Positions 8,635 to 17,377 are shown, numbered from the stretch's first letter. The stretch is DNA of 64,000 nucleotides from Prauserella_A sp040635515 (GCA_040635515.1 JBEYHY010000004.1:496001-560000); one strand, 5' to 3'. Translations and numbers: made by a program. Notes: generated by a model not told the origin, from the sequence alone.

Positions 8635-9365
8635 CCGGGCCTCGCGTCGCGCTCTTCGCCACCTGCCTCACCGACACGCTCTACCCCGAAACGGCGAGGG
8701 CGGTGCTCACCCTGCTCGAACGGCTCGGCTGCACGGTGGACTTCCCGCTCGCGCAGACGTGTTGCGGGCAAATGCACTTCAACACCGGATACGCGGGGCA
8801 CGCGAGGCCGCTGGCCCGCGACTACGCCGCCGCCTTCGACGGCTACGACTACGTCGTTGCCCCCTCCGGTTCGTGCGGCGGCATGGTGAGGGAAATCCAC
8901 CCCGGGCTGTGCGGAACGAGTCCCGCCGTCGAGCGGACCTACGAGCTGAGCGAGTTCCTTGTCGACGTGCTCGGCACGGTCGATGTCGGTGCGTACTTCC
9001 CCCACCGCGTCACCTACCACCCGACGTGTCATTCGCTGCGCATGCTCGGGGTGGGTGACAAACCGCTGCGGTTGCTGAGGGCGGTCGAGGGGCTCGAACT
9101 GACCGAACTTCCGCTCGCCGAGCAGTGCTGCGGGTTTGGCGGCACATTCGCCATCAAGAACGCCGAGACGTCGACGGCGATGCTCGCCGACAAGATGAGG
9201 GCCGTGCAGGACACGGGAGCGCAGGTACTGACAGCGGGCGACAACTCGTGCCTGATGCACATCGGCGGTGGCCTTTCGCGCCTGCGGGCCGGTATCAGGA
9301 CCGTCCACCTCGCGGAGATACTCGCGAGCACGGAGGAGGAGCCATGGCCGGTCGGAACCCGGTGA
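8631..9365 (+). CDS. lutA: L-lactate utilization protein LutA (Fe-S binding, CCG domain)
   Basis: A 244-residue protein with two cysteine-rich CCG motifs, TCCGQMHFNTGY and QCCGFGGTFAIK, typical of LutA/YkgE and of heterodisulfide-reductase-like electron carriers. LutABC oxidises L-lactate to pyruvate. Its position directly after rhaB, with ATGA overlap, means the lactate made from rhamnose-derived lactaldehyde is consumed by the same operon. Confidence 0.92.
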   Translation: MTGPRVALFATCLTDTLYPETARAVLTLLERLGCTVDFPLAQTCCGQMHFNTGYAGHARPLARDYAAAFDGYDYVVAPSGSCGGMVREIHPGLCGTSPAVERTYELSEFLVDVLGTVDVGAYFPHRVTYHPTCHSLRMLGVGDKPLRLLRAVEGLELTELPLAEQCCGFGGTFAIKNAETSTAMLADKMRAVQDTGAQVLTAGDNSCLMHIGGGLSRLRAGIRTVHLAEILASTEEEPWPVGTR

Positions 9366-10771
9366 CCTGGCTGGGAAGCCCTGCCTTCCCGAAGGCGGCG
9401 CACATCGCGCTCGGTGACACGCAGCTCAGGAGCAACCTGCGCAAGGCGACGACCACGATTCGCACGAAGCGGGCCGACGTCGTCGCCGAACTCGACGACT
9501 GGGAGCGACTGCGCAGGGCGGGCGAGGCCATCAAGGACAGGGTGCTCGCCGACCTCGACACCTACCTCCTGCGCCTTGAGGAATCGGTGACCGCGCGAGG
9601 GGGTGTCGTGCACTGGGCCCGCGACGCCGACGAGGCGAACCGGATCGTGCTCGACCTCGTGCGCGCGCAGGGCGCCGAGGAGGTGGTGAAGGTCAAATCC
9701 ATGGCGACCGCGGAGATCGGGCTCAACGAGGCCCTCGAAGAGGGCGGGGTGCACGCCGTCGAGACAGACCTCGCCGAACTCATCGTCCAACTCGGACACG
9801 ACCGGCCTTCACACATTCTCGTTCCGGCGATTCACCGCAACAGGGCCGAAATCAAGAACATCTTCGACCGCCAAATGCCCGAAAACCCGGCTTCCGACGA
9901 ACCACGTGACCTCGCCGAAGCGGCGAGAAGGCATCTGCGGCGCAAGTTCCTTTCAGCCAAGGTCGCCATATCCGGCGCCAACTTCGCCGTCGCCGACACC
10001 GGTTCGGTTGTCGTCGTCGAGTCGGAGGGCAACGGGCGCATGTGCGTGACGCTCCCGGAAACCCTGATCACGGTCATGGGTATCGAGAAGATCATTCCGA
10101 GCTGGCAGGACCTCGAAGTGTTCCTGCAATTGCTGCCGCGATCCTCGACGGCGGAACGGATGAACCCCTACACCTCGGTGTGGTCCGGGGTGACTCCCGG
10201 CGACGGGCCGAGCGCCTTCCACCTGGTGCTGCTGGACAACGGGCGCACGGCGACACTCGCCGACCGGGTCGGAAGGCAGGCGTTGCGGTGTATTCGCTGT
10301 TCCGCCTGTCTCAACGTGTGTCCCGTCTACGAGCGGACGGGAGGCCAGGCATACGGCTCGGTGTACCCGGGCCCGATCGGCGCGATCCTCGCTCCGCAGT
10401 TGTCCGGCGACCTGCACGACGATCAGGTCGCCTCGCTGCCGTTCGCCTCCTCGCTGTGCGGTGCGTGCTACGAGGTCTGTCCAGTTCGGATCAACATTCC
10501 CGAGGTGCTCACGCACCTGAGGGAGCAAGTAGTCAAGGCAAAGGGAAAACGCACGCCTGAGGCCGTCGCTATGGCGGCGGCCGCCTGGGTCTTCGCCGAC
10601 CCGAAACGCTATGAGGCCGCTCAGCGCGCCGGTTCGCTTTCCCGGCTGCTGGCGAGAGACGGACGTATTTCCCGGCTGCCGTGGCCCGGTTCGAAGTGGA
10701 CGTCCACCAGGGACGCGCCTTCGATACCCGAGGAATCGTTTCGCGCATGGTGGAGACGTAATCGTGGGTAG
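9344..10771 (+). CDS. lutB: L-lactate utilization protein LutB (LUD domain, two 4Fe-4S clusters)
   Basis: A 475-residue protein with an N-terminal LUD (DUF162) domain and a C-terminal ferredoxin region carrying CIRCSACLNVCPVYERTGG and CGACYEVCPVRINIPEV. This is the standard LutB architecture and length. It is expected to relay electrons during lactate oxidation. The frame is open well upstream, but the ATG at 9344 with GGAGGAG gives the family N-terminus (MAGRNPVTWLGSPAFP). It overlaps lutA by 22 bases. Confidence 0.93.
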   Translation: MAGRNPVTWLGSPAFPKAAHIALGDTQLRSNLRKATTTIRTKRADVVAELDDWERLRRAGEAIKDRVLADLDTYLLRLEESVTARGGVVHWARDADEANRIVLDLVRAQGAEEVVKVKSMATAEIGLNEALEEGGVHAVETDLAELIVQLGHDRPSHILVPAIHRNRAEIKNIFDRQMPENPASDEPRDLAEAARRHLRRKFLSAKVAISGANFAVADTGSVVVVESEGNGRMCVTLPETLITVMGIEKIIPSWQDLEVFLQLLPRSSTAERMNPYTSVWSGVTPGDGPSAFHLVLLDNGRTATLADRVGRQALRCIRCSACLNVCPVYERTGGQAYGSVYPGPIGAILAPQLSGDLHDDQVASLPFASSLCGACYEVCPVRINIPEVLTHLREQVVKAKGKRTPEAVAMAAAAWVFADPKRYEAAQRAGSLSRLLARDGRISRLPWPGSKWTSTRDAPSIPEESFRAWWRRNRG

Positions 10772-11375
10772 CGCCAAGAACGAGATCCTCGCCAGGATTC
10801 GCAGTGTGGAACGGTTTTCCTCCGTTGCCGTTCCCCGTGACTACGAACGCGCTCGCGAAGCGGGCGATCGGCTCGGGCTGTTCGCGGAACGGGTCGCCGA
10901 CTACAAGGCCGTCGTCCACAGAGTCGACGAGACGGAGCTGCCGGAGTCGATCTCCCGCTGTCTCGCCGGGCGTGGCGTCGCGACGATGGCCGTACCTGCC
11001 GACGCGCCCGTTTCGTGGCGCGTTCCCGGTGCGAGCTGGGTACCCGACGAGCCGTCGCTGCCGGTGTCCACGGTCGACGCGGTGCACGGCGTGCTCACCG
11101 GATGTGCCGTCGCCATCGCGGAGACCGGCACGATCGTGCTCGACACCGGTATCGCGCAGGGCCGCCGCCTGCTGACGCTCGTTCCCGACTATCACCTGTG
11201 CGTCGTGCGAGCCGAGCAGGTTGCGGTGAGTGTGCCGGAAGCGGTGGAGAGACTCGACGGGACACGTCCGCTGACGTTCATCAGCGGCCCTTCCGCGACG
11301 AGTGACATCGAACTGGACCGCGTCGAGGGCGTCCATGGCCCTCGCACGCTTGAGGTGCTGATCGTCGGCCGGTGA
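10764..11375 (+). CDS. lutC: L-lactate utilization protein LutC (LUD domain)
   Basis: A 203-residue LUD-domain protein, the third subunit of the lactate oxidation complex. The C-terminal half carries the family features GCAVAIAETGTIVLD, LVPDYHLCVV and FISGPSATSDIELDRVEGVHGP. The GTG start at 10764 overlaps the lutB stop by 8 bases. It is the last gene of the operon: its TGA abuts the stop codon of the convergent GGDEF/EAL gene with no spacer. Confidence 0.92.
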   Translation: MGSAKNEILARIRSVERFSSVAVPRDYERAREAGDRLGLFAERVADYKAVVHRVDETELPESISRCLAGRGVATMAVPADAPVSWRVPGASWVPDEPSLPVSTVDAVHGVLTGCAVAIAETGTIVLDTGIAQGRRLLTLVPDYHLCVVRAEQVAVSVPEAVERLDGTRPLTFISGPSATSDIELDRVEGVHGPRTLEVLIVGR

Positions 11376-14138
11376 TCAGCGGAGCGGAAACAACCGCCAC
11401 GCCGGAACGGGCCGTCCGAAGTAGTAGCCCTGCGCCTGATCGCAGCCGAGTTCCTTGAGTACCGCGACCTGCTGCTCGGTCTCGGTACCCTCCGCGATGA
11501 CGGTCAGCTTCATCGCGTGTGCCGTGTTGACGATGCCGGTGACGATCGCGACCGCATCGCTGTCGGTCTTGTCCAGACCGGCGACGAACGACTGATCGAT
11601 CTTGAGCGTGTCCAAAGGAAGCCGCCACAACTGGGCGAAGGCCGAGTACCCCGTCCCGAAGTCGTCGATCGCGAGCCGCACGCCGAGCGAGCGCAGCGCC
11701 CTGAGCACCTGCGCCGCCGCCTCGGGTTCCCTGACCAGTGCGCTTTCGGTGATCTCAAGGCACAGCGCCTCGGGTGGCAGGCCCGTTCGCTCCAGCGCTT
11801 TGCTGACCGAGGGCACCAGCGTGGGATCGTCGAGCTGCTTCGCGGAGAGGTTGACCGTCAACCGCAGGTCGACGTCGTGCAGACGGCGCTGGGACGCGAT
11901 CTCGGCCGTCGTCGTGTGCAGCATGAAGTCGCCGATGACGTTGATCAGGTCGCTTTCCTCGGCGAGCGGGATGAACTCGACGGGCGAGATGGCGCCGTGG
12001 GTGGGATGTTCCCAGCGCATGAGCCCTTCGACGGCGACCGTCCTGCCGGTTTCGACGTCGACGACGGGTTGGTAGGCGACCCAGAGCTGGTCGGCGAGAA
12101 CGGCTTCCCTGAGGTCCTGTTCGAGCCGCAACTCGCGCTGGATGCGTTCGCGCAGTTCGACGTCGAAGAACTCATAGCTGCCCCTGCCCCGCTTCTTGGC
12201 CTCGTACATCGCGACATCGGCGTCTCTGATCAGGTCTTCCGCGCTGCGCTCGTCGCCTGGTTCAGCCGTCACGATGCCGGTGCTCGCGTCGACGTGCAGC
12301 CGCCTCCCCTCGATCATGATGGGCTGCGTCAGCGAATCGCGAAGATGCTCGATGAGCGCGCGGATCTCCTCGGTGCCACCCTTGCCGAAGGTGACAACGG
12401 CGAACTCGTCCCCTCCCAGCCTTCCGACGAGGTCGGACCTGCGGACACAGTTGCTGAGCCGTTGCCCGACGATGCGAAGGACCTTGTCGCCCGTGCTGTG
12501 CCCGAGCGAGTCGTTGATGACCTTGAACTTGTCGAGGTCGACGAACAATACGCAGGCCCTTGTCTCGCGTCCGGGATCCCGCAACGCCCTGTTGAGCCGC
12601 CTGAGGACAAGCGTGCGATTGGCGAGCCCGGTCAGCGGGTCGTGGGTCGCGTCGTGTTCGAGCCGCTCGCCGATCGCTCTGCTCTCGGTGATGTCGGTGA
12701 AGGAGCTGACGATGCGGGACGGCAGCGGAGCCTCGGGATCGAGCGGCCTGCAACTCAGGGAAAGCCACGCGTTCGAACCGTCGGCGCGTTTCACGCGCAC
12801 CGTTTGGTTGTCGCACGGTCTACCCGTACGACCAGTCTTCGCGAAGGGGTAATCCCAATGGGGGATCGCGGCTCCTCGCTCGTCGAAGAGCGCGAACCGG
12901 GTCGGGGACTGCCCGACGAGGCGTTCGCCTTTGGTTCCGAGAATGCGTTCGGCGGCCGGATTCGCCGACTCGATGAGGCCGGTGGGACCGACGACGAGAA
13001 TGCCTTCGCTCAGCGCGGCGACGACGATGCTGTACCTGCGTTCGAGCTGGCGGCGCAGGGTCTCGTCGGCGCACACCAGCACGAATCCCTCGCGCATCTC
13101 GGCCGCGGAAACCCTGATCGCCAGCCGTTCGCCATCGATCCGGTAGTGGGTGGCGTCGGCGACACCGCCGTCTTCGAGAATGGCGTCCGGGTCGAGCGGT
13201 GCGCCGACGACCTCGTCGACATCGCGACCGATGGCCTCGTAGGCGGGCCAGCCGTACACCTGCTCCGCGGCGGGATTCCAGCTCGTCACCGTACCGTCGG
13301 CCTTGGTGGCGATGATCGCGTCGCTGACGTGGGAGACGAGCGCGGCCTGGTAACGCAGGGCCGATTCGGCGGCTTTCTGCGCCGTGATGTCCCGCATGAT
13401 GACCTGGAAGGCGGGCCTTCCCTGCCAATTCGTGCGCACGGAAACGGATTCGACGAGCATGGTCTCACCGTTGAACCGGCGAAGGGTGACCTCGGTGGGT
13501 TCGCTCGTCTGGCCTGGTTCGACGAGTGAACCGATGCGATCGAGCATCTCCGAGACAGATCCGGAAGCGACGAAATCGGTGATGGGCCTGTTCAACAATT
13601 CTTCGGGAGTATCGACGGCGGCGAACCGTTTGCAAGCGGGGTTGACGTAGACGAGATTTCCGTTCTCGTGCACGCAGATGGCGTCGGGGCTGAGGTCGAC
13701 GAGCAGTCGGTAGCGGTCGGCCAGGTCTGCCAGTGCCTGTTCGTTGCCGTGCCGCTCAGTCACGTCGGTGGCAATTCCCCGTAGCAGCGCGGGGCCACCT
13801 CTGCCGCGACCGCGGGCCAGGAACCGAATCCATCGTGCATCGCCTTCGGGTCTGTCGTGGCGCTGTTCAAGGTCGAAATCCTCCCATACAGGGTAGTCGT
13901 ACCCCGCTACGGTCATGGGCTTGATCAACTCAAGAAGCCGGTGCCTGATCTCGTCGACCGCGGTCTCGGGGAAGCCGAGTATCTCCGCGAGCCGTGGGCT
14001 CCAGGTCACCGAGTCGTCCTTGAGGTCGACCGTCCACATCGCCGAGTCGCTGGCCGCGAGCGCCAGCTCCATGACGTCAGGGGGGTACTGCCACATCGGC
14101 AAGCCGCTGAAGGCGTGCGCCGCCATGTTTCCGTCCAT
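11376..14138 (-). CDS. Multi-PAS GGDEF-EAL cyclic-di-GMP signalling protein
   Basis: A 920-residue cytoplasmic protein with no transmembrane segment. Three to four PAS-like sensor modules fill residues 25-490 (repeated WNPAAEQVYGW-like and DITA/DITE ends). The GGDEF domain (490-655) has an intact GGDEF near 573, preceded by FVDLDKFKVINDSLGH. The EAL domain (665-920) has EGL instead of EAL (about 703), plus NLSAKQ, ITESALV, DDFGTGYS, KIDQSF and AEGTET, so the phosphodiesterase site looks usable. Both synthesis and hydrolysis of c-di-GMP are possible. It is transcribed divergently from the ketosynthase gene. Confidence 0.9.
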   Translation of the reverse strand: MDGNMAAHAFSGLPMWQYPPDVMELALAASDSAMWTVDLKDDSVTWSPRLAEILGFPETAVDEIRHRLLELIKPMTVAGYDYPVWEDFDLEQRHDRPEGDARWIRFLARGRGRGGPALLRGIATDVTERHGNEQALADLADRYRLLVDLSPDAICVHENGNLVYVNPACKRFAAVDTPEELLNRPITDFVASGSVSEMLDRIGSLVEPGQTSEPTEVTLRRFNGETMLVESVSVRTNWQGRPAFQVIMRDITAQKAAESALRYQAALVSHVSDAIIATKADGTVTSWNPAAEQVYGWPAYEAIGRDVDEVVGAPLDPDAILEDGGVADATHYRIDGERLAIRVSAAEMREGFVLVCADETLRRQLERRYSIVVAALSEGILVVGPTGLIESANPAAERILGTKGERLVGQSPTRFALFDERGAAIPHWDYPFAKTGRTGRPCDNQTVRVKRADGSNAWLSLSCRPLDPEAPLPSRIVSSFTDITESRAIGERLEHDATHDPLTGLANRTLVLRRLNRALRDPGRETRACVLFVDLDKFKVINDSLGHSTGDKVLRIVGQRLSNCVRRSDLVGRLGGDEFAVVTFGKGGTEEIRALIEHLRDSLTQPIMIEGRRLHVDASTGIVTAEPGDERSAEDLIRDADVAMYEAKKRGRGSYEFFDVELRERIQRELRLEQDLREAVLADQLWVAYQPVVDVETGRTVAVEGLMRWEHPTHGAISPVEFIPLAEESDLINVIGDFMLHTTTAEIASQRRLHDVDLRLTVNLSAKQLDDPTLVPSVSKALERTGLPPEALCLEITESALVREPEAAAQVLRALRSLGVRLAIDDFGTGYSAFAQLWRLPLDTLKIDQSFVAGLDKTDSDAVAIVTGIVNTAHAMKLTVIAEGTETEQQVAVLKELGCDQAQGYYFGRPVPAWRLFPLR

Positions 14139-14159
14139 CCGAAGTTACTTGTGGACTCT

Positions 14160-14200
14160 GATTACAACACGGAATCGCCGTTAGGCGAATAGGAGTAATC
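14160..14200. promoter_or_regulatory. Nested dyad in the GGDEF-EAL / ketosynthase divergent promoter region
   Basis: Within the 211-bp divergent spacer, GATTAC (14160-14165) pairs with GTAATC (14195-14200), and inside it TCGCC (14175-14179) pairs with GGCGA (14184-14188) across a GTTA loop. It lies just upstream of the GGDEF-EAL start and could be a protein-binding site. The arms are short, so chance is possible. Confidence 0.3.
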
Positions 14201-14349
14201 GGGCTCGACTTTGTCTCAGCGGCATCTTGAAGACGGTGGCCGGGCGTCACAAGAGTAGGTGACCTTTTTGGGCCTGGATGTCGCGCGCGCCGCGAGCGTC
14301 GACGGTCCATCCGGTCACCCAATCCGCGGAACAAGGCAGGAAAGTGAGG

Positions 14350-15516
14350 ATGATCGTGTCGCAAGGAATTGAGATTTGCGGCATCGGTGCGGTCACCGGC
14401 TATGGCTGGGGCCGTGAGGTGTTGTGGAAAGGGCTCGTCTCCGAGAAACCCGCCGCGACGTTGACGGGTGGCTTCGGCAAGGACGGGTCCGAGTCGATCT
14501 GGGTCGCCACCGTGCCGGAAGGTGGTGACCCCAAGGACGGAAGGGGCAGGTTCGCCCGCGCCATGCGGGCCTCCGCGAGGGAAGCCATCGCCGACGCGAC
14601 CGAGCGCGGTTGGACGCCGGGCCGAAGGGTCGGGTTGCTGCACGCGGTCGTCGTGGGTGAGGCGTATCTGTGGAAGGACTTCTACGTCTCGGAGAACGGC
14701 AGCCTGCGGTTGCGGGACTACCTCGCGCTGATGCCCTCGACGCCCATGTCGACGTTCATGCAGGAGTACGGGTTCACCGGCCCCGCCATGAACGTCTCGG
14801 CCATGTGCGCTTCCGGAAACGCGGGGCTGCTGACCGCGAAAGCCTGGCTGGACGCGGGAATCGTCGACGACGTCGTGCTCGTGGCGACGGACCTGTCGCT
14901 GACGCCGGAGAACGTCCGGCACTTCACGCGGCTCGGCGTCGCCGTCGCCAACAGGGAGCCGTTCGACGGCTGCAGACCCTTCCAGGAAGGCAGCAGGGGC
15001 TTCATCATGGGTGAGGCCTCGGTGGGATTCGTGCTCTCCAACCGTTCGGACAAGCCCTACGCGGTCACCTTGGGTGGAGCGATGTCACACGATGCGTATC
15101 ACGTGACGTCGATCGACCCCGCCTTCCCCGAGGTGCGGCGGTGTTTCGCGGAGGCGCTGGACAACGCGGGTGTCGGGGCGTCCGACGTGCGTTACGTCAA
15201 CGCGCACGGGCCTGGCACGAGGCAGTGCGACCGGACGGAGGCCACGATCCTTGAGGAGTTGTTCCCCGAGGACACCGGGATCTACTCGGTGAAGCCGCTG
15301 ACGGGACACTGTCAGGGAGCCGCTTCCGCGGTCGAGATCGCGGTCGCCGCGCTCGGCTACGAACGCGGATTCATCCCGGCGCCGCCCAAGGTGGCGCAGG
15401 CACATCCGCAACTGCTGCACGGTGAGTTCCCGGTTTCGGGAGGCCTTACTGTGAAGTCGTCGCTCGGAATGGGTGGCCACAACTCCGTGGTCGTGCTCGG
15501 ACCGGCTTCGGCGTGA
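14350..15516 (+). CDS. Stand-alone beta-ketoacyl synthase-like (thiolase-fold) protein
   Basis: A 388-residue thiolase-fold protein related to beta-ketoacyl-ACP synthases. The catalytic Cys lies in NVSAMCASGNAG, the first His in VNAHGPGTRQCD and the second in PLTGHCQGAASAVE, so the C-H-H triad appears complete. The C-terminus has the KS-type SSLGMGGHNSVVVL. It stands alone, without acyl carrier protein, reductase or acyltransferase genes nearby, so its substrate cannot be assigned. The start at 14350 follows AGGAAAGTGAGG; in-frame starts at 14278 (ATG) and 14344 (GTG) are less well supported. Confidence 0.82.
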   Translation: MIVSQGIEICGIGAVTGYGWGREVLWKGLVSEKPAATLTGGFGKDGSESIWVATVPEGGDPKDGRGRFARAMRASAREAIADATERGWTPGRRVGLLHAVVVGEAYLWKDFYVSENGSLRLRDYLALMPSTPMSTFMQEYGFTGPAMNVSAMCASGNAGLLTAKAWLDAGIVDDVVLVATDLSLTPENVRHFTRLGVAVANREPFDGCRPFQEGSRGFIMGEASVGFVLSNRSDKPYAVTLGGAMSHDAYHVTSIDPAFPEVRRCFAEALDNAGVGASDVRYVNAHGPGTRQCDRTEATILEELFPEDTGIYSVKPLTGHCQGAASAVEIAVAALGYERGFIPAPPKVAQAHPQLLHGEFPVSGGLTVKSSLGMGGHNSVVVLGPASA

Positions 15517-15520
15517 TCTT

Positions 15521-15556
15521 CCGGTGACCGGCATTCTGCTCGATGCCGGTCACCGG
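15521..15556. terminator. Bidirectional terminator between ketosynthase and osmC-type genes
   Basis: A perfect 14-bp stem (CCGGTGACCGGCAT and complement) with an 8-base loop sits 4 bases after the ketosynthase stop and 11 bases before the convergent OsmC stop. It can serve both genes. Confidence 0.85.
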
Positions 15557-15567
15557 TTCCCGCCCGC

Positions 15568-15999
15568 TCAGGCCAGTGCGGCGTCCAGCGTGATCGTCGT
15601 ACCGGAAAGGGCCTTGCTCACCGGGCAGGTGTCCTTCGCCGTCGCGGCGAGCACCTGGAAGTCCTCCTGCTCGATGCCGTTGACATCGGCGCGCAGGGTG
15701 ATGTCGATGGCGGTGATGCTCAATCCGCCGTCGACGGGGTTCACCGTCACCTCGGCGCTGACGTCGATGGTCTTCGGTGTGTACCCGTTGCGTTCGAGTA
15801 CGGCCGAGAGGTTCATCGCGAGGCAGGAGGACTGGGCGGCCGCGATCAGTTCCTCGGGGCTCGTCTGTCCTTCCGCGTCACCGATGCGCCGAGGGAACGA
15901 GACGTCGAACTGTCCCGCGTTCGACGAGTCGAGCGTGACCGTTCCCTTGCCGGAGTTCAGTCCACCCGTCCAGTGGGTTGTGGCGTCGCGGCTGACCAT
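15568..15999 (-). CDS. OsmC family peroxiredoxin (organic hydroperoxide resistance)
   Basis: A 143-residue OsmC/Ohr-type protein that reduces organic peroxides with two cysteines. The peroxidatic Cys is in AAAQSSCLAMNLS and the resolving Cys in AKDTCPVSKAL, with the family spacing. The upstream TSPEELIAAA motif is also typical. AGGAGCAGG lies just before the ATG. It is downstream of the TetR gene on the same strand (57 bases apart), so the two may share a transcript. Confidence 0.92.
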   Translation of the reverse strand: MVSRDATTHWTGGLNSGKGTVTLDSSNAGQFDVSFPRRIGDAEGQTSPEELIAAAQSSCLAMNLSAVLERNGYTPKTIDVSAEVTVNPVDGGLSITAIDITLRADVNGIEQEDFQVLAATAKDTCPVSKALSGTTITLDAALA

Positions 16000-16056
16000 G
16001 TCCTGCTCCTCTCGGTGCTGATGCCGGTGTGTTTTCGACGATAGGCCGCGCGGGGA

Positions 16057-16746
16057 TCAGCCGAGTCCGACGAACGCCGCCATTTCGTCGACGGCGTAGC
16101 CGAAGAAGGCGTCGGCTGGTTCGAGGCTGTTGGTGAACTGCCCGGTGAGTTCGAAGCTGAGCATGCCGAAGAGCTGGCTCCATGCGACGAAGAGCCTCGC
16201 CAGCACCGGGGAGGGAACACCGGGCGCGAATCGCGTTGCGATGTCGGCCGCTTGTGCTTCGAGCTCGGCGGACAGCGCGGCCGGTGGTGAGCTGATCAGG
16301 TCCTGTTCGACGGCGTCGGTGACGACGGCGATCAGCGCGAGAGGAACCCTGCTCGCGGGAGTGATGGTGTCGGCGGGTGCCGCGTAGCCGGGGATGGGTG
16401 AGCCGAAGATCAGCGAGTACTCGTGCGGGTTGGCCCTCGCCCAGGCGCGGATCGCGTGGCAGGTGGCCCGCCAGCGGGCTCTCGGGCGGGTTTCGGTGCC
16501 CGCCGCGGCTTCGGCAGCGGCTCCCAGTGAGTTGTACGCGTCGATGATGAGCGCGGTCAGCAGGTCGTCTTTGCACGGGAAGTACCGGTACAGCGCCGAG
16601 GACACCATGCCGAGCTGTCTCGCGACCGCGCGCAGGGAGAGGGCCTCGGCGCCGACCTTGGCCAACTGGGTGCGCGCCTCGTCTTTGATCGCGGCGGTGA
16701 CCTCGGCTCTGGCCCGTTCGCGTGCGGTTCGGTGGACTGCCGGCAT
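16057..16746 (-). CDS. TetR family transcriptional regulator (WHG-type C-terminal domain)
   Basis: A 229-residue repressor. Residues 15-65 form the TetR helix-turn-helix (LSLRAVARQLGMVSSALYRYFPCKDDLLTALI). The rest is a helical ligand domain of the WHG type (WRATCHAIRAWARANPHEYSLIFGSPIPGY). It is divergent from the Ddn-like reductase, and the 120-bp spacer holds two copies of a 13-bp palindrome. It therefore probably represses both itself and the reductase. The ligand is unknown. Confidence 0.92.
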   Translation of the reverse strand: MPAVHRTARERARAEVTAAIKDEARTQLAKVGAEALSLRAVARQLGMVSSALYRYFPCKDDLLTALIIDAYNSLGAAAEAAAGTETRPRARWRATCHAIRAWARANPHEYSLIFGSPIPGYAAPADTITPASRVPLALIAVVTDAVEQDLISSPPAALSAELEAQAADIATRFAPGVPSPVLARLFVAWSQLFGMLSFELTGQFTNSLEPADAFFGYAVDEMAAFVGLG

Positions 16747-16786
16747 GGTCCGAGTGTGTCATGAACGAGAGCGTTGAACAAATTAG

Positions 16787-16799
16787 AGAGCACTGCTCT
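16787..16799. promoter_or_regulatory. TetR operator candidate, copy 1
   Basis: AGAGCACTGCTCT, a palindrome with 6-bp arms around a central C, lies between the divergent TetR and reductase genes. It touches a consensus -35 box (TTGACA, 16799-16804) reading towards the reductase. An identical copy lies 52 bp downstream. Confidence 0.7.
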
Positions 16800-16827
16800 T
16801 GACATGGATCGCGGAGAGGTGTTCACT
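16799..16827 (+). promoter_or_regulatory. Candidate promoter of the Ddn-like reductase gene
   Basis: TTGACA (16799-16804) is a perfect -35 hexamer. TTCACT (16822-16827) is a 3-of-6 match to the -10 box at 17-base spacing. The predicted start site falls just before operator copy 2, so two bound repressors would bracket the promoter. Confidence 0.5.
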
Positions 16828-16838
16828 GATCCCAAGTG

Positions 16839-16851
16839 AGAGCACTGCTCT
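16839..16851. promoter_or_regulatory. TetR operator candidate, copy 2
   Basis: A second exact AGAGCACTGCTCT, extended here by a G/C pair to 7-bp arms. Its centre is 52 bp, about five helical turns, from copy 1, placing both sites on the same DNA face. It ends 15 bases before the reductase ATG. Confidence 0.7.
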
Positions 16852-16866
16852 CGAAAAGGAAAGGAC

Positions 16867-17325
16867 ATGACCATGACCAGCGCCAACCGTTACCTCAAAC
16901 CCGCCAAGGCGGACCTCACGTTCAACTCGCTGGTCAGGGGACTGACCAAGTTCGGCGTCAGCCTGCTCGGCAGCAGGGTGCTCACCGTGAAGGGTCGCAA
17001 GTCGGGGCAGCCCAGGTCGATCGTGCTGAATCTGCTCAAGCACGATGGGGAGCGCTACCTGGTCTCGCCGAGAGGGCACACCGAATGGGTGCGCAACCTT
17101 CGGGTGGCCGGCGAGGCGACGCTCAGCGTCGGCAGACGCGCCGAAACGGTGCGGCCCGTCGAACTCGCGGACGAGGACAAGCTTCCCGTCATCCGCGCCT
17201 ACCTCAAGAAGTGGGGCTGGGAGGTCGGCAGGTTCTTCGAGGGCGTCACCGTCGACACTCCGGACGACGAACTGCTCGCCCTCGCGCCCGGCTTCCCCGT
17301 CTTCCGCCTCTCGAAAGGCCGGTGA
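16867..17325 (+). CDS. Ddn-type F420-dependent nitroreductase/quinone reductase family protein
   Basis: A 152-residue split-barrel protein of the actinobacterial deazaflavin (F420)-dependent reductase family. Recognisable features are LTVKGRKSGQPRSIVLNLL, DGERYLVSPRGHTEWVRNLRVAG and the C-terminal PGFPVFRL. Family members reduce quinones, enones or nitro compounds with F420H2; the substrate here is unknown. GAAAAGGAAAGG precedes the ATG. Control by the adjacent TetR protein is likely from the operator copies. Confidence 0.87.
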   Translation: MTMTSANRYLKPAKADLTFNSLVRGLTKFGVSLLGSRVLTVKGRKSGQPRSIVLNLLKHDGERYLVSPRGHTEWVRNLRVAGEATLSVGRRAETVRPVELADEDKLPVIRAYLKKWGWEVGRFFEGVTVDTPDDELLALAPGFPVFRLSKGR

Positions 17326-17338
17326 CCAGGCCGGACGC

Positions 17339-17377
17339 GGCAAAATGGAAGCAAGGGAGCTTTGCTACCACTTTGCC
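17339..17377. terminator. Bidirectional terminator between the reductase gene and fdsD
   Basis: Two 16-base arms (GGCAAAATGGAAGCAA and TTGCTACCACTTTGCC) pair at 14 of 16 positions across a 7-base loop. The structure lies 14 bases after one stop and 31 bases before the convergent fdsD stop. Its A/T-richer arms contrast with the surroundings. Confidence 0.75.
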
